Below are positions 5,893-7,040 of a stretch of 7,040 nucleotides of DNA, piece after piece. The DNA lies in contig DAOVAE010000056.1 in assembly GCA_030671225.1 (NCBI GenBank), forward strand, positions 1 through 7,040, in the 5' to 3' direction. Every line of letters starts with the position of its first letter. The first letter of the stretch is position 1. Made by a program: the position numbers and the translations under genes. Under the pieces are notes generated by a model. The model was not told the origin of the DNA and did no database searches. It saw only the letters and a program-made list of their open reading frames with translations. Source of the DNA: Desulfobacteraceae bacterium (GTDB lineage Bacteria; Desulfobacterota; Desulfobacteria; Desulfobacterales; UBA11574).

Positions 5893-6050
5893 AAAGAAGC
5901 CGGTTCTGGACGGGAACGTATGCCACCGCTTTCTATCAATCCCGCAAAGATTTTGCTCCTCTGCACCCGAAAGATAGAAACTATTCATTTTGATCTGATT
6001 GGTCTGGTCGGAATTTTATTTCTGGATATTACTGAAATTTGGAGAGGATA
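5893..6050 (+). other. yidC leader with a possible hairpin and a strong ribosome-binding site
   Basis: TTTCTATC at 5930-5937 and GATAGAAA at 5973-5980 form a perfect 8-bp stem with a 35-nt loop, which itself holds a short GCAAA/TTTGC stem (5944-5956). GGAGAGGA at 6041-6048 is the yidC Shine-Dalgarno. An in-frame run from ATG 5920 to TAA 6049-6051 overlaps the yidC start as TAATG, but its 43 codons resemble no family I recognise. No convincing sigma70 pair was found, so yidC may still be read through from rpmH. Confidence 0.35.
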
Positions 6051-7040
6051 ATGGAACATGCACGACTATTGATTGCCATCGCGCTTTCTTTAATTGTCTT
6101 TATAGTATGGAATTTTTTCTTTGTTGCAAAGCAAGTGGATCAGCCGCTCGAACAAACTCGGCAAACAGAGCAACAAACAGGACAGCAAACAGATAAAAAA
6201 CCGGATTTACAAAAAAAAGAGCAGGTTATAGCCGATACATCACCACAATCCGGACAGGTCCCTTCGTTACCGGTGAAACCGTCCAGAACTGTCACGGTGA
6301 GCTCACCGTTATATGTGGTGAAAATTTCAGAAAAAGGAGCCGTGTTTAAAAGTTTTGTCCTTAAAGAATACCGGGATACCATAGATACCGATTCCCCGTT
6401 CTATGAAATGATATCTCCGGATATATCCGGTGGGACAGTAAGATTGGGATTTGCCGGTAATAGCCTTAGTGGTCTCGATGATGCGGTTTTTTCAGCGGGC
6501 CTTAACGCGGATTCTTTAAATATTGACGACAAATCGCAAGAGATCTCTTTTTTCTGGACGTCTCCTCAGGGTGTGGTTGTCGAAAAGAAATATATATTTT
6601 CACCTGAAACTTATATGATCAATCTTCACGTTACCGTAAAAAATAGTTCCAACCAGAACTTTAGAGACAGTCTCACCCTGTCCTTAGTGCGACAGGAAGC
6701 AGTAGAAAAGAGCAGGTACGGTTTTGAGGGTCCGAGCGCCCTTATAAATAATAAGCTCGAGCAGATTAAGACCAAAAAAATAAAGGATAAAAGCGTATAT
6801 ACAGGAGAATTAAGATGGATAGCGGTTCAGGATCGTTATTTTATATCCGCCGTCATACCTGAAGAGACTGTCGACGCCGATATGAATCTATACCTTACTG
6901 ACGATAATATACTGCAAAGCCGCTATGTAGGGCCGGAAAGCGTGATTAACCCCGGCACTAAACATGTTTTCAAGTACAGGCTGTTTTTTGGTCCCAAGAG
7001 CATGAGGATATTGAAATCTGTCGATTATGATCTGGTCGAA
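6051..7040 (+). CDS. yidC: Membrane protein insertase YidC, N-terminal part (cut by window edge)
   Basis: 330 codons of an open frame that continues past the window. YidC (Oxa1/Alb3 family) inserts and folds inner-membrane proteins, alone or with SecYEG. Residues 6-26 form the first transmembrane helix, followed by a low-complexity Gln/Thr/Lys-rich linker (about 28-76). From about 80 comes the periplasmic P1 beta-super-sandwich domain typical of Gram-negative YidC. Recognisable P1 segments include GAVFKSFVLKEYRD (96-109), a YTGELRWIAVQDRYF stretch and the domain end KYRLFFGPKSMRILKSVDYD, which normally leads into the second helix. The five-helix insertase core and its conserved Arg lie outside the window. 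The start ATG has GGAGAGGA just upstream. The presence of a P1 domain argues for a Gram-negative host. Confidence 0.96.
   Translation, partial: MEHARLLIAIALSLIVFIVWNFFFVAKQVDQPLEQTRQTEQQTGQQTDKKPDLQKKEQVIADTSPQSGQVPSLPVKPSRTVTVSSPLYVVKISEKGAVFKSFVLKEYRDTIDTDSPFYEMISPDISGGTVRLGFAGNSLSGLDDAVFSAGLNADSLNIDDKSQEISFFWTSPQGVVVEKKYIFSPETYMINLHVTVKNSSNQNFRDSLTLSLVRQEAVEKSRYGFEGPSALINNKLEQIKTKKIKDKSVYTGELRWIAVQDRYFISAVIPEETVDADMNLYLTDDNILQSRYVGPESVINPGTKHVFKYRLFFGPKSMRILKSVDYDLVE

Noticed and set aside
5678..5988. Two minus-strand frames of 82 and 73 codons in the yidD-yidC gap
   Set aside because: They overlap each other and read through the inverted-repeat element. No family, start signal or composition supports them.

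Overview
The window looks like a chromosomal housekeeping segment of a Gram-negative, moderately AT-rich bacterium, most likely a member of the Desulfobacterota (Desulfobacterales-like). That placement is an inference from three things: the fused radical SAM-DUF2344 protein next to an RNase E/G gene, the rpmH-rnpA-yidD-yidC order, and the several dispersed-looking palindromic repeats between genes. No rRNA, tRNA, CRISPR array, transposase or phage gene was found.

Layout. (1) Positions 1-277, minus strand: the N-terminal 92 codons of an HtrA/Deg-type envelope serine protease, cut by the window edge. (2) 278-329: a 52-bp AT-rich divergent promoter region. (3) 330-2834: an 834-residue protein with a cobalamin-binding-like N-terminal region, a radical SAM core (C267/C271/C274), a Cys-rich linker and a C-terminal DUF2344 domain; its function is unknown. 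(4) 2835-3049: a spacer holding one copy of a ~39-bp repeat that seems to supply the -35 box of a promoter for the next gene. (5) 3050-4591: ribonuclease G (RNase E/G family) with both catalytic Asp residues and a zinc-link Cys pair. (6) 4592-4895: a composite non-coding block with a GC-rich mini-hairpin, a tandem 8-mer, a long imperfect palindrome, an inverted copy of the 39-bp repeat and a possible rpmH promoter. (7) 4896-5666: rpmH (L34), rnpA (RNase P protein, TTG start) and yidD, with rnpA and yidD overlapping. (8) 5667-6050: a 384-bp gap with a second, different inverted-repeat element and a possible leader hairpin. (9) 6051-7040: the first 330 codons of yidC, running off the window.

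How the genes fit together. RNase G and the RNase P protein act in rRNA, tRNA and mRNA maturation, and L34 is a large-subunit ribosomal protein. YidD and YidC act in inner-membrane protein insertion, and HtrA handles misfolded envelope proteins. The rSAM-DUF2344 protein is the one true unknown; its association with rng suggests, but does not show, a role in RNA or ribosome metabolism.

The parts most worth a second look are the intergenic repeats (an inverted pair bracketing rng, the TGGAATGA palindrome and the yidD-yidC element) and the uncharacterised radical SAM fusion. The genes otherwise look intact and ordinary.
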